23,002 nucleotides of DNA from JANPLD01 sp031426355 (GTDB lineage Bacteria; Pseudomonadota; Alphaproteobacteria; Rickettsiales; UBA8987). A model generated the notes under the pieces. That model was not told the DNA's origin, ran no database searches, and was given only the letters and a program-made list of their open reading frames with translations. The DNA lies in NCBI GenBank assembly GCA_031426355.1, contig JANPLD010000015.1:1-23002 (forward strand), written 5' to 3'. Below, piece after piece: positions 6,418 to 15,648 of this stretch. Each line of letters begins with the position of its first letter. The stretch's first letter is position 1. A program made the position numbers and the translations under genes.

Positions 6418-6747
6418 ATGTTTTTGAGACCACGTACATATATTTATTTTTTAGCCGGTCTGTCGCTGGTATTCTCAATTTATTTCTTTGAAAATAAAGT
6501 TGATGGTTTGCGTAACCAGACAGCAGAAAAAAAGGCTACCATAGAAAGATACAAGCAAGAAATTACCATGCTGGAAGCTGAGTGGAGCTACCAAAACAAC
6601 CCTGAAAGACTTGCCGAGATAATGTTCAGGCTAAACTGGGGCGAAACGCTTGAAACCCCTACAGCGATGCAATTCACTGAGCTTAATAATATCCCGGATA
6701 AAGCAACTTATGTTTCTACGCTAAGTGTACCCGGCAGTATGAGATAA
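6418..6747 (+). CDS. ftsL: Cell division protein FtsL
   Basis: 109 aa. It is a bitopic membrane protein of the divisome that forms a coiled-coil complex with FtsB and FtsQ and helps activate FtsWI. One membrane segment (about residues 7-24) is followed by a coiled coil (about 30-56) and the motif EWSYQNNPERLAEI, which is characteristic of alphaproteobacterial FtsL. The position between rsmH and ftsI is the standard one. The low sequence conservation of the family makes the motif and context the main support. ftsI starts 1 nt after the stop. Confidence 0.88.
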   Translation: MFLRPRTYIYFLAGLSLVFSIYFFENKVDGLRNQTAEKKATIERYKQEITMLEAEWSYQNNPERLAEIMFRLNWGETLETPTAMQFTELNNIPDKATYVSTLSVPGSMR

Positions 6748-6748
6748 T

Positions 6749-8446
6749 ATGAAAAGAGCCGGACGTTTAAACTTATCTTTAGATGGCTCACTAAATTCAC
6801 TGATAGAGCGTTCCCGTGCAAGGCTTGTTTTCTTTTTAGTAGCGGTTTTCCTTATTTATGGCGCGATTGCCATTAAAGTAATAAAGCTAACTTTCTTTTT
6901 TGAGCATGAAAATAAAAACAGTATAAACTTCACCCCTACTATTACCCAAGGTAAAGACAGGCTTTCATTCTTTGACAGAAATGGGATTCTGCTGACATCA
7001 AATTTAAAAACAAATTCACTTTATTCTGATGCGCGCGATGTAAAAAATCCGGCACAGGATGCCAAGGCTATAAGAACAGTTCTGCCGGAACTTAATGAGG
7101 CTGAACTTGTAAAAAAACTTTCCTCTAAAAAGGCGTTTGCGTGGATAAAACGCAATCTTCACCCGAGAGAAATGCAGGAAATAAATAACCTCGGCATACC
7201 ATCACTTCACTTTCAGGAAGAAGAAAAAAGAATATACCCGCACCAGAATATGTTCTCACATGTGCTCGGAATGGTGGGCCGTGATAACCAGGGCCTTACT
7301 GGTTTAGAAAAATACCTTGATAACCTTGATAAGGTTTCATTTGAAAAATTAGCGCTTAATGAACGCCTTGATACCTCACTTGATATGAGGATACAAAGCC
7401 TGCTTCACACAGAAATGTCAAAGCAGCTTTTAAAACATAAAGCTATAGCTGCATCAGGTATAGTGATGGATGTAACAACCGGTGAGATATTAGCACTGGT
7501 GAGCCTGCCTGATTATGACCCTAATACTCCCGGAACATTAACAAAAAGCAATCAGTTCAACAATGTTACGCTTGGGGTTTATGAGCTTGGCTCCACCTTT
7601 AAACCGATAACATTTGCAGCTGCGATAGAGAAAAAAATAATTGATCTTCACACGGTGGTTGATGCATCAGAACCTATAAAAATCGGCAGGTTCAGGATAT
7701 CTGATTTCCATGCAAAGAAACGTCGCCTTACCGCGCCGGAAGTTCTAATGTACTCCTCTAACATAGGAACTGCGCGCATCGCAGAGAAAATGGGCGGCCC
7801 TATATTACAATCATATTTCAGAAAGCTTGGCCTTTATGAAAAAGTAAAAACTGAAATAGCAGAGCGCTCCCTGCCCCTTATGCCAGCGAAATGGACGGAT
7901 GTAACTACCCTTACCGCATCATTCGGCCACGGCGTTGCGGTAACACCGCTTCATATAGCATCAGCAACGGGAACCTTAGTTAATGGCGGAATACTTTATA
8001 CGCCTACATTAATAAAAATACCTGAAGGAAAAAAACCCCTTGGCACTCGAGTATTTAGCGAAGAAACCTCTGAAACAATGAGAAAATTATTCCGTCTGGT
8101 AGTTTCCAAGGGAACAGGCTCTACAGCAAATGTAAAAGGTTATTTTGTCGGAGGAAAGACCGGAACTGCAGAAAAGCTTGTTAACGGTAGGTATGTTGAG
8201 GGTAAAGTTATATCTTCCTTTATGGGCATTTTCCCTATGTACGCGCCAAAATATTTTGTAATGGCCATATTTGATGAGCCTCAGGCAACGCCAGATACCT
8301 ATGGTTATAATACAGGGGGCTGGATTGCAGCGCCGGTTGTTTCAAGGGTAATTGCCGCCATGGGCCCGCTTATGAAAATAAAACCGGTTGACGAAAATGA
8401 CGAAGCCATTCAAAAGAGGTTCTTCATTGACTATGAACTTAAATGA
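6749..8446 (+). CDS. ftsI: Septal peptidoglycan transpeptidase FtsI (PBP3)
   Basis: 565 aa class B penicillin-binding protein that crosslinks septal peptidoglycan in the periplasm. The membrane anchor lies at about residues 26-46, and the non-catalytic pedestal domain follows. The three active-site motifs are intact: STFK with nucleophile S282 and K285, SSN at 336-338, and KTG at 470-472. The C-terminal tail after the transpeptidase domain is short, with no PASTA domain. Its stop overlaps the mfd start by 4 nt (ATGA, 8443-8446). In most relatives murE would come next. Confidence 0.96.
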   Translation: MKRAGRLNLSLDGSLNSLIERSRARLVFFLVAVFLIYGAIAIKVIKLTFFFEHENKNSINFTPTITQGKDRLSFFDRNGILLTSNLKTNSLYSDARDVKNPAQDAKAIRTVLPELNEAELVKKLSSKKAFAWIKRNLHPREMQEINNLGIPSLHFQEEEKRIYPHQNMFSHVLGMVGRDNQGLTGLEKYLDNLDKVSFEKLALNERLDTSLDMRIQSLLHTEMSKQLLKHKAIAASGIVMDVTTGEILALVSLPDYDPNTPGTLTKSNQFNNVTLGVYELGSTFKPITFAAAIEKKIIDLHTVVDASEPIKIGRFRISDFHAKKRRLTAPEVLMYSSNIGTARIAEKMGGPILQSYFRKLGLYEKVKTEIAERSLPLMPAKWTDVTTLTASFGHGVAVTPLHIASATGTLVNGGILYTPTLIKIPEGKKPLGTRVFSEETSETMRKLFRLVVSKGTGSTANVKGYFVGGKTGTAEKLVNGRYVEGKVISSFMGIFPMYAPKYFVMAIFDEPQATPDTYGYNTGGWIAAPVVSRVIAAMGPLMKIKPVDENDEAIQKRFFIDYELK

Positions 8447-11400
8447 TAAACCTTAATTCTAAAAATTATATTACTGGTCTGCCGCCCGGCGCTGAGATAA
8501 CTGTAATTTCCGAATTACTTAAGAAGCATAAAAAACCGGTAATACACATTTGCAAAAATGATGTGTATCTGGAAAAGGCTGAGAGTTTACTTAAATTTTT
8601 AAATAAGGATATTGAGGTTCTGGAATTTCCGGCATGGGATATAAACCCTTATGATAAGGTATCCCCTAACAGCGAGGTTTCCAGCATACGCCTGAAAACT
8701 CTCTCAAAAATTGCTGATAAAAAGCCGAAGGAAAATTTTGTTCTTTTAACTACTGTTAATTCTTTTTCACAGAAGATACTGCCGGCAGAAATTATAAAAG
8801 CCGCCTGCCTTAAAATTAAAAAAGGTGATAAGATCAAGCGTGATTTTCTTACACATTTCTTGGTTAATAATTCTTATATGAATGTTGCAACTGCCAGTGA
8901 TCATGGTGAGTTCAGCGTGCGCGGCAGTATTATTGATATATTTGCGCCTTCATATGATTATGGCTTTCGCTTGGATTTCTTCGGCGATGAAGTTGAATCG
9001 GTCAGGAAGTTTGATCCCTTAACTCAAGTAACTACCGGAGCTTGCGATTTCCTAGAAATTATTCCCGCAAATGAAGTTCTGCTAAACGAGCAATACATAA
9101 ATAATTTCAAAGAAAAATTTGTTGGCAAATTTGGAGTAAAGCCTTCACAGGAAAGCCCGTTATTTGAAGCTATTTCTCAAGGCAGAAGATATGCCGGAAT
9201 GGAAAATTTCCTTCCGCTCTTTTACCCGAAACTTGAAACAATATTTGATTATTTCCCTGATGGGATATTCACTTTTGAACATGATTTTGAAAATGTTTTC
9301 AAAGACAGGATAAACCAGATAAAAGATTCTTATGATGCCCGCCAGATATATGCTAAAAGCGGCATATACAATGATACTGATACATTCGTATTGGAGCCTG
9401 ACGAACTTTATTTGCCTTCATATCTCAGCAATAAAACGCAAATATTTTTCTCAACCTTTTCTTCGCCTGATAATAATTCAAAATCAGTTAATACAAAAGC
9501 GGGGAAAGATTATTTTGCCGAAAGCAAAGCGCAAAGCCGCTCTGCGATCGATCTATTACAGGATGATCTCTCCGCTGCCTTCTTAGATAAGAGCGTTAAA
9601 AGGAAAAATATCATTTCCTGCATGAGCGAAGGTTCGCGCCAGAGGATGCTTGGTATTTTGAACGAGAATAATTTCAATTGTATTCTTCTTGATAACTTTG
9701 AGCAGGAGCAAGGGCTTATCACCCGCAATAAAGTCGGGCTTGCAGTTGTTGCAATTGATAATGGATTTGAAACTGATGAGATAAAAATCGTTACCGAAGC
9801 TGATCTGCTTGGCGAAAGAATATATCGCAAGCAACGCCGTAAAGGCAAGCGTGCTGAAGATTTTATTCGTGAGGCTACCAACTTAGCGCAAGGTGAACTG
9901 GTTGTTCATAAAGACCATGGAATCGGCAGGTTTACCGGCCTTGAAACGCTTAATGTAAAGGGTATCATCCACGACTTTATATTGCTCACCTACCGTGATG
10001 GAGATAAATTATACGTTCCGGTTGAAAATGTTGAGATGATAACAAGATACGGCTCTGATGATGAAAGCATTGAGCTTGATAAGCTAGGCGGCGTTAACTG
10101 GCAGGAGCGCACTGCACGCGTAAAAAATAAAATACTTAAAATCGCTTATGACCTTCTTGATATAGCTGCTAAACGCCAGCTTGAAGAAGCTACCAGCTAT
10201 GACTGGCAAACGCCGCTATATCATGAGTTCTGCGCGCGCTTTCCTTATGTTGAAACTGATGACCAGCTTACCGCTATCGAAAGTGTAATGAATGATATTT
10301 CAAGTGGCAAGCCAATGGACAGGCTGATTTGCGGCGATGTCGGGTTTGGCAAAACTGAAGTTGCGCTCCGCGCTGCTTTTGCAATTGCCCAGAAAAATCT
10401 TGAAACTGGTGAACGCGCGCAAGTTGCACTTATTGCCCCAACCACCCTGCTCTCCCGTCAGCATTATAATAATTTCAAGGAAAGGTTTGCGCATACTGGA
10501 ATAAAAATCAGGCAGCTTTCAAGAATGGTCTCTTCCAGCGATGCGAAAAAAACCAAGGAAGATATAAAGAACGGCGAAGTTGATATAGTCATTGGTACGC
10601 ATGCGCTGCTTGCTGAAAAAATCGAATTTAAAAATCTTTCTCTTTTAATAATTGATGAAGAGCAGAGATTCGGTGTTGCGCAAAAAGAAAAACTGAAGAG
10701 GTTCCGTGGTGACACTCATATTCTAACATTAACCGCAACGCCAATTCCAAGAACCCTGCAATTATCACTGGCTGGTATTCGTGACCTCTCCCTTATTGCA
10801 ACCCCTCCGGTTGACAGGCTTGCAGTGCGAACATTTATTATGCCTTATGATGAGATAACAATTCGTGAAGCAATACTTAAGGAGCATTATCGCGGCGGGA
10901 AATCTTATTTTGTAGTTCCGCGCATAAAAGACCTTGAAGAGCTTGAGCCAAAATTAAAAGCATTGCTGCCTGAGATAAAATTGGTTTCGGCTCATGGTAG
11001 ATTAAAGCCAGATGACCTCGATGATATCATGACGGATTTTTATGAAGGCAAGTTCGATGTGCTTCTTTCAACAACGATAGTTGAATCGGGGCTTGATGTT
11101 CCAACCGCAAATACACTTATAATTTACCGCGCAGATATGTTTGGCCTCGCGCAGTTATACCAGTTACGTGGCCGCGTAGGCCGCGGCAAGATTCGTGCAT
11201 ACGCCTACATGATGTTACCTAAAAAATCTCTCACCAAAGGTGCGGAGAAACGTTTAGAAGTTCTACAAAAACTTGATACTCTTGGCGCCGGGTTTACTCT
11301 TGCAAGTTATGACATGGATATTCGTGGCTTTGGTAATCTGCTTGGCGATGAGCAGTCAGGGAATATTAAAGAGGTTGGTGTTGAGCTTTACCAAACGATG

Positions 11401-11937
11401 CTACAGGAAGCTATCGACAAGATAAAAGTTTCCAATGATAATACCAAGAAAGCTGAAGAGCAGGAAGTCTTCATGGTGAAACTCAACCTTGGTGTTTCAG
11501 TTCTGATACCGGAGACATATATTACTGATGCTGAACTCCGCATGGGTTTATATCGCCGCCTTGGTAATCTAGAGAATGAAGTTGAAATTGAATCTTTCGC
11601 AACTGAACTTGTAGATAGATTCGGTAATCTTCCACAAGAAGTTGAGAATCTGCTCGACACTTTAAAGATCAAACTCACCTGCAAAAAGCTTGGTATTGAA
11701 AAACTGGATGTCGGGGAAAAAGGCGCATCTATGCAATTCCGTAACAATGCATTCTCTAATCCTGATACTTTGATAAATCTTATTTCTAAAGACCCGCTTA
11801 AATACAAAATAAAAGATGGTACTAAATTCGTTATCGCTAACCGCAACTGGAGTGATTTAAAAGTTAGAGTTTCAGAACTTAAAAAATCCTTGAATGAAAT
11901 ATTGGAGAAATCAGGTCTGGAAACTAAAGCTGCATGA
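8443..11937 (+). CDS. mfd: Transcription-repair coupling factor Mfd
   Basis: 1164 aa, normal length. It removes RNA polymerase stalled at DNA lesions and recruits UvrA for nucleotide excision repair. The N-terminal UvrB-like region is followed by the RNA-polymerase-interacting domain (about 482-545, VVHKDHGIGRF), then the superfamily 2 translocase: Walker A GDVGFGKT (631-638), DEEQ (738-741), TATPIPR (about 764-770) and QLRGRVGR (907-914). A TRCF C-terminal domain ends the protein. It is coupled by ATGA overlaps to ftsI before it and to the acetyltransferase after it, an unusual place for mfd. Confidence 0.97.
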   Translation: MINLNSKNYITGLPPGAEITVISELLKKHKKPVIHICKNDVYLEKAESLLKFLNKDIEVLEFPAWDINPYDKVSPNSEVSSIRLKTLSKIADKKPKENFVLLTTVNSFSQKILPAEIIKAACLKIKKGDKIKRDFLTHFLVNNSYMNVATASDHGEFSVRGSIIDIFAPSYDYGFRLDFFGDEVESVRKFDPLTQVTTGACDFLEIIPANEVLLNEQYINNFKEKFVGKFGVKPSQESPLFEAISQGRRYAGMENFLPLFYPKLETIFDYFPDGIFTFEHDFENVFKDRINQIKDSYDARQIYAKSGIYNDTDTFVLEPDELYLPSYLSNKTQIFFSTFSSPDNNSKSVNTKAGKDYFAESKAQSRSAIDLLQDDLSAAFLDKSVKRKNIISCMSEGSRQRMLGILNENNFNCILLDNFEQEQGLITRNKVGLAVVAIDNGFETDEIKIVTEADLLGERIYRKQRRKGKRAEDFIREATNLAQGELVVHKDHGIGRFTGLETLNVKGIIHDFILLTYRDGDKLYVPVENVEMITRYGSDDESIELDKLGGVNWQERTARVKNKILKIAYDLLDIAAKRQLEEATSYDWQTPLYHEFCARFPYVETDDQLTAIESVMNDISSGKPMDRLICGDVGFGKTEVALRAAFAIAQKNLETGERAQVALIAPTTLLSRQHYNNFKERFAHTGIKIRQLSRMVSSSDAKKTKEDIKNGEVDIVIGTHALLAEKIEFKNLSLLIIDEEQRFGVAQKEKLKRFRGDTHILTLTATPIPRTLQLSLAGIRDLSLIATPPVDRLAVRTFIMPYDEITIREAILKEHYRGGKSYFVVPRIKDLEELEPKLKALLPEIKLVSAHGRLKPDDLDDIMTDFYEGKFDVLLSTTIVESGLDVPTANTLIIYRADMFGLAQLYQLRGRVGRGKIRAYAYMMLPKKSLTKGAEKRLEVLQKLDTLGAGFTLASYDMDIRGFGNLLGDEQSGNIKEVGVELYQTMLQEAIDKIKVSNDNTKKAEEQEVFMVKLNLGVSVLIPETYITDAELRMGLYRRLGNLENEVEIESFATELVDRFGNLPQEVENLLDTLKIKLTCKKLGIEKLDVGEKGASMQFRNNAFSNPDTLINLISKDPLKYKIKDGTKFVIANRNWSDLKVRVSELKKSLNEILEKSGLETKAA

Positions 11938-12371
11938 TACAGGAATTCATAAATGCTTACCTACTCTGCTTCCCGGAAAAATCACGGGAATATGCTGAAA
12001 GTTATTTTTCTGACCTGGAACAGTATAAATTTATTACTTATAGCGCTTCAAAAAGTGAAGAAGAAATATACGCTTTTGTTATCTATAGGATGATTAGTTG
12101 CAGTGAAGCGGAAATAATAGATATCGGAGTTGTCCCCGATAAAAGATCCCAGGGATTTGGAGCTAAAATTCTTAATGAGATGGAATTTAAGCTTAAGAAA
12201 CAGAATGTTAAAAAGATACATCTGGAATTCCGGGAAGATAATTTCCCGGCGGAAAAACTCTACCGAAAGCTTGGATATATAAAGGTTGGTGAGAGAAAGG
12301 ACTATTACAAAGCTCTTAAAACCGGAAACTCTATTGCAAAAAACGCTGTTTTAATGACCAAATTCATTTGA
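11934..12371 (+). CDS. rimI: GNAT acetyltransferase, RimI-like (protein N-alpha-acetyltransferase)
   Basis: 145 aa GCN5-related acetyltransferase. The acetyl-CoA loop is seen in VVPDKRSQGFGAKIL (66-80; RxxGxG type). The C-terminal block LEFREDNFPAEKLYRKLGY (97-115) followed by GERKDYY has the order typical of RimI, including E98, N103 and Y110 near the expected catalytic positions. RimI acetylates the N-terminal alanine of ribosomal protein S18 in enterobacteria; other substrates are possible here. The start overlaps the mfd stop by 4 nt. It is the last gene of the mraZ transcription unit. RimI is likely, but a different GNAT role cannot be excluded. Confidence 0.78.
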   Translation: MIQEFINAYLLCFPEKSREYAESYFSDLEQYKFITYSASKSEEEIYAFVIYRMISCSEAEIIDIGVVPDKRSQGFGAKILNEMEFKLKKQNVKKIHLEFREDNFPAEKLYRKLGYIKVGERKDYYKALKTGNSIAKNAVLMTKFI

Positions 12372-12432
12372 CATTTACTCCAAAACCCTTAGTTCTGTGG
12401 TAAGTTTGTAACAAACACTAAATCCTAAGCAT

Positions 12433-13158
12433 ATGAAATTCAAGGCTCTTTCTACATTTACCATTTCTCTTATACTACTAGCGGTAGGTTCTGCCCAAGC
12501 GCAGATCAGCGGTCAAAAAGGTGAATTCACAGTAATTGAAAAAGCTGATGGCTGTGATGGCGACGTTGCGCGCCCGGGTGTTGAATTTGCAAGGTGGGTG
12601 TCTCCCGGCAATTGTAATAATACAAAATATTTAGTTAATGAAAGAATGGTCACTTATGTTGATCTTATCAGGCAGTCTATTTACTTCGTGATCGATAAAG
12701 ATAATATCGACGCTGACGATAAACAAAGAATGGATGAAGTTATTAATGAGATCAAAAACTCCGATGGTGTAAAAGCGGTCAGGCTTGTTGGTTATGCGGA
12801 TAGGTTCAACACTAATGATTATAACATTAAACTCTCTAAAAGACGTGCTACTCATGGTTTGAACTATTTCAAATCTAAAGGCTTCTTTGTTAAGGACGAT
12901 GTTAAATTCGGCTTCTTCGGTGAAGAAAGACCAGTTACGAACTGCCCTACGAACGCATCAATACCTGAACAGGTTAAATGTCTTCAGGCTGATAGACGTG
13001 TAGATATCGAAGTTGAAGTTTACCGTAGAAAAGTTGACAGGGTTCAAGATACAGTTGTTTATGACAGGAACGGTAATGTAATTGAAACTATACCGGCGCC
13101 AATACAGGAACCTGAATATAAAGGCCCTGAAGGCGTTACTTATGAGCCAATGAATTAA
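12433..13158 (+). CDS. OmpA-family peptidoglycan-binding outer-membrane protein
   Basis: 241 aa with a signal peptide (1-23, ending in AQA). The OmpA-like domain spans about residues 75-200: SIYFVIDKDNIDADDK, then LVGYADRF, NDYNIKLSKRRA and finally DRRVDIEVEVY. It keeps the peptidoglycan-binding Asp/Arg signature segment. The N-terminal part is short and carries two cysteines (C40 and C58) and no beta-barrel, so this is probably a periplasmic or outer-membrane-associated anchor protein, not a porin. Two more cysteines flank an insertion late in the OmpA domain. A strong terminator follows, so it is probably the end of its own transcription unit. Confidence 0.88.
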   Translation: MKFKALSTFTISLILLAVGSAQAQISGQKGEFTVIEKADGCDGDVARPGVEFARWVSPGNCNNTKYLVNERMVTYVDLIRQSIYFVIDKDNIDADDKQRMDEVINEIKNSDGVKAVRLVGYADRFNTNDYNIKLSKRRATHGLNYFKSKGFFVKDDVKFGFFGEERPVTNCPTNASIPEQVKCLQADRRVDIEVEVYRRKVDRVQDTVVYDRNGNVIETIPAPIQEPEYKGPEGVTYEPMN

Positions 13159-13191
13159 CCCATTTGTAAATAAGTTTTTACCACTTATATT

Positions 13192-13225
13192 AGGGCGATT
13201 GAAATGATCGCCCTTTTTATTTTTT
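13192..13225 (+). terminator. Rho-independent terminator after the OmpA-family gene
   Basis: AGGGCGAT (13192-13199) pairs perfectly with ATCGCCCT (13207-13214) around a 7-nt loop and is followed by a T-rich run up to 13225. The next start codon follows at once. Confidence 0.9.
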
Positions 13226-14161
13226 ATGACTAAACAAATATCCCTCTTTCTTACTGAACCAATAGGATATCCTGATAAAGCTGATACTAATCTGCTGATA
13301 TCAGAATCCTGCAGAAGATATGAAACTTATGCTTTTCAGCCTTCAGACCTTATCTTAAAGAATGTTCCTAAAACAAAACTTATAGCTAAAGCCTGCAAGG
13401 TTTCACTTGATAAAAAAGGTAACCTTTCACAGGCAACTGAATCCATTGATATTGAAATAGATAAAAATACCTTTGTAACTATAAGATTAAACCCACCTTT
13501 TGATTCGCGTTATTTCACAGCAATGAAGTTACTTTCCTACAAAGAAAAAGAAGCCTTGATACTTAACCGCCCGAGTTCTGTCATCAATATGCCTGAAAAG
13601 CTTTTCGACAGTTCCCTGCTTAAATTCATGCCGGAAACTATTATCACTGAAGATTTGAATGAGATCCAGAAATTTTGGAAAGTGAAAAAAGATATAGTAG
13701 TTAAACCATTATATGAATTTGCAGGCAGAAGTGTTTTTCGCTTAAGAGTTGAAGAGGAAAATCATAAATCTATTTTTCAAATGCTTGCCGATAAATATAA
13801 GGAACCTTTGGTTGCTCAGGTTTATCTTCCTGCGGTAAAAAAAGGTGATAAAAGGCTTTTACTTTTCAACGGTGAGTATATGGGTTGCTTTACGCGCATA
13901 CCGCCAAAAGGCCAGTTACAGGCGGCTACTGCTCGCGGCGGTACTTTTAAAAAGATAGGTATTACTAAAAAAGAACGTGAGATGTGCGAAGCAATGAAGC
14001 CTGTTATGAAAGAGAATGGCATAATGTTTTGCGGCTTTGATACTATCGGCGATTATTTGACGGAAGTTAATATTACCTGTCCGGGTGGTACTTACGGCCT
14101 TAATGAATATGGTATGAGATCAGAAAAAATTTATTGGGATATGGTGGAAAAATTAGCATGA
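13226..14161 (+). CDS. gshB: Glutathione synthetase
   Basis: 311 aa ATP-grasp ligase that joins gamma-glutamylcysteine and glycine, the last step of glutathione synthesis, in the cytoplasm. It aligns by eye along the E. coli GshB sequence: RLNPPFDSRY, LNRPSSVINMPEKLF, DIVVKPLYEFAGRSVFR, AQVYLPAVKKGDKRLLL and LTEVNITCP. The glycine-rich stretch ARGGTF replaces the usual AAGGRGE loop. The start lies directly after the terminator T-run and has no Shine-Dalgarno, yet the N-terminus matches the family. It overlaps gshA by 4 nt (ATGA, 14158-14161). Confidence 0.93.
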   Translation: MTKQISLFLTEPIGYPDKADTNLLISESCRRYETYAFQPSDLILKNVPKTKLIAKACKVSLDKKGNLSQATESIDIEIDKNTFVTIRLNPPFDSRYFTAMKLLSYKEKEALILNRPSSVINMPEKLFDSSLLKFMPETIITEDLNEIQKFWKVKKDIVVKPLYEFAGRSVFRLRVEEENHKSIFQMLADKYKEPLVAQVYLPAVKKGDKRLLLFNGEYMGCFTRIPPKGQLQAATARGGTFKKIGITKKEREMCEAMKPVMKENGIMFCGFDTIGDYLTEVNITCPGGTYGLNEYGMRSEKIYWDMVEKLA

Positions 14162-15402
14162 ACATGACAATTGAAAAACAGCAGGAAAAATTTGAGATCA
14201 AACCTTTCCTTCATAATATCCTCATTAGCAGAAAGGATGATATAGAAGCGTGGTTTGATGAAAAATATGGCTCAACGCCAAAATTATTTTACTCTTCGGT
14301 TGATGTACGCCATAGTGGTTACAAGTTAGCGCCCGTTGATACAAATCTATTTCCTGCGGGGTTTAACCTTCTTACGGAACACCAAAGGCAAAACGCCAGT
14401 GATCAGGCGACGCTTTATTTCAAGAAAAATTTTCCAGCCGCAAAAAAGCTTTTGCTGATAACTGAAAGCCATACGCGCAATAAATATTACCTACAGAATG
14501 TTTATTCCATAAAAAACATAATGGAAAATGCCGGGATGGAAGTTCGCTTATCAAGGTTTGATATTACCACTGATGAAGAGCATGAAACGGCAGAAGGGCA
14601 AAAAATCATTTACAATCCACTATCAAGAAATGGTGACAAGCTAATTTTGGGTGATTTTACCCCAGATATAATCCTTGTTAATAATGATATGACAGGCGGT
14701 ATACCTGAAATTTTAAACAATATAAAACAACCAGCATTTCCGCCACTTGATATGGGCTGGCACCGCAGAAGAAAAACCGGGCATTTTGAATCTTATGGCA
14801 TAGTTGCACGTGATTTCGGCAGGAAGTTTGAGATAGATCCATGGCTTATTTCAACCCTTTTTACCAGATGCGGTAATATAAATTTTCGTACTAAAGAGGG
14901 GCTAGAATGCGTAACATATAATGCCTCTGAAATTCTTAAAAAGATAAAAATAAAATATGACCAATATGAAATAGACGAAGAACCTTATATATTCGTAAAG
15001 GCAAATAGCGGCACATACGGTATGGGGATCATGGTTGTAAAAGACCCTGCTGAAATTGAAGAGATAAATAAAAAAGAACGTCACAGCCTTAGCAATATTA
15101 AGGAAGGCGTAGAAAACTCTGAAGTGATAATTCAGGAAGGTATTCCTACCATAGATACGCTTAATGGATTTACTGCTGAGCCATTAATGTATCTGGTTAA
15201 TTCCGCTCCGGTTGGCTGTACATATAGAATAAATAGCAACCAAGATAAATTTGGTAATCTAAACTCTAAAGGTATGACTTTTCAGAATTCTGAATGTGAA
15301 GAAAAACAATCCGCGATTGATTGTCCAGTTCAAGGTTTCATCGCCCGCCTTGCCTCACTTGCCGCGGCACGCGAATGTTATGAGATTAATTGGGATATTT
15401 AA
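14158..15402 (+). CDS. gshA: Glutamate-cysteine ligase, Acidithiobacillus ferrooxidans type
   Basis: 414 aa. It makes gamma-glutamylcysteine, the first step of glutathione synthesis. It belongs to the small GshA family typified by Acidithiobacillus ferrooxidans, not the enterobacterial one, as shown by LFYSSVDVRHSGYKLAPVD, NLFPAGFN, LITESHTRN, FVKANSGTYGMGI and the late TYRIN segment. The frame extends to 14134, but ATG 14158 overlaps the gshB stop and has GGTGG upstream; ATG 14164 is a second option. Gene order gshB-gshA inverts the pathway order. Confidence 0.9.
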   Translation: MNMTIEKQQEKFEIKPFLHNILISRKDDIEAWFDEKYGSTPKLFYSSVDVRHSGYKLAPVDTNLFPAGFNLLTEHQRQNASDQATLYFKKNFPAAKKLLLITESHTRNKYYLQNVYSIKNIMENAGMEVRLSRFDITTDEEHETAEGQKIIYNPLSRNGDKLILGDFTPDIILVNNDMTGGIPEILNNIKQPAFPPLDMGWHRRRKTGHFESYGIVARDFGRKFEIDPWLISTLFTRCGNINFRTKEGLECVTYNASEILKKIKIKYDQYEIDEEPYIFVKANSGTYGMGIMVVKDPAEIEEINKKERHSLSNIKEGVENSEVIIQEGIPTIDTLNGFTAEPLMYLVNSAPVGCTYRINSNQDKFGNLNSKGMTFQNSECEEKQSAIDCPVQGFIARLASLAAARECYEINWDI

Positions 15403-15444
15403 TAGCACCTATTGAAAAGTATAAAAACGATTTATTTAGCTATT

Positions 15445-15648
15445 ATGAATGAAAAAGAAAATTTTAATAATTCTCATTTATCTCTTGAAGAGCAAAGAAG
15501 GCTTACCGCATTAAAACAGTTATAGAATCTTTCAGGCAGCACATTAGGAGGACTTGAGCAACCTTCAGCTTTTCTACAAAATAGCATTGAAGTTCAAGAT
15601 GCAAAAGACAAAACAGGTCCGACGATTGATATTAGGCCGACTAACTAA
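15445..15648 (+). pseudogene. Small ORF of unknown function interrupted by an in-frame TAG
   Basis: One frame reads 26 codons (MNEKENFNNSHLSLEEQRRL...KQL), a TAG stop at 15523-15525, then 40 more sense codons (NLSGSTLGGLEQ...IDIRPTN) and TAA. A single CAG-to-TAG change would explain it. The peptide is hydrophilic with no signal or membrane segment, and I recognise no family. The end overlaps the convergent lipB stop. It may be a decayed gene, a sequencing error or a non-coding stretch open by chance. Confidence 0.4.

Noticed and set aside
9510..9881. Minus-strand ORFs inside mfd, and similar ones in rsmH, proB and gshA
   Set aside because: All are antisense to strongly conserved genes and have low-complexity Ser/Phe/Leu-rich products.
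12368..12396. TTGACA after rimI as a promoter for the OmpA-family gene
   Set aside because: No acceptable -10 element lies 16-18 nt downstream.
15546..15556. AGGAGG inside the interrupted small ORF as a start signal for its second half
   Set aside because: The only nearby start is a TTG 2 nt away in another frame, too close for ribosome binding.
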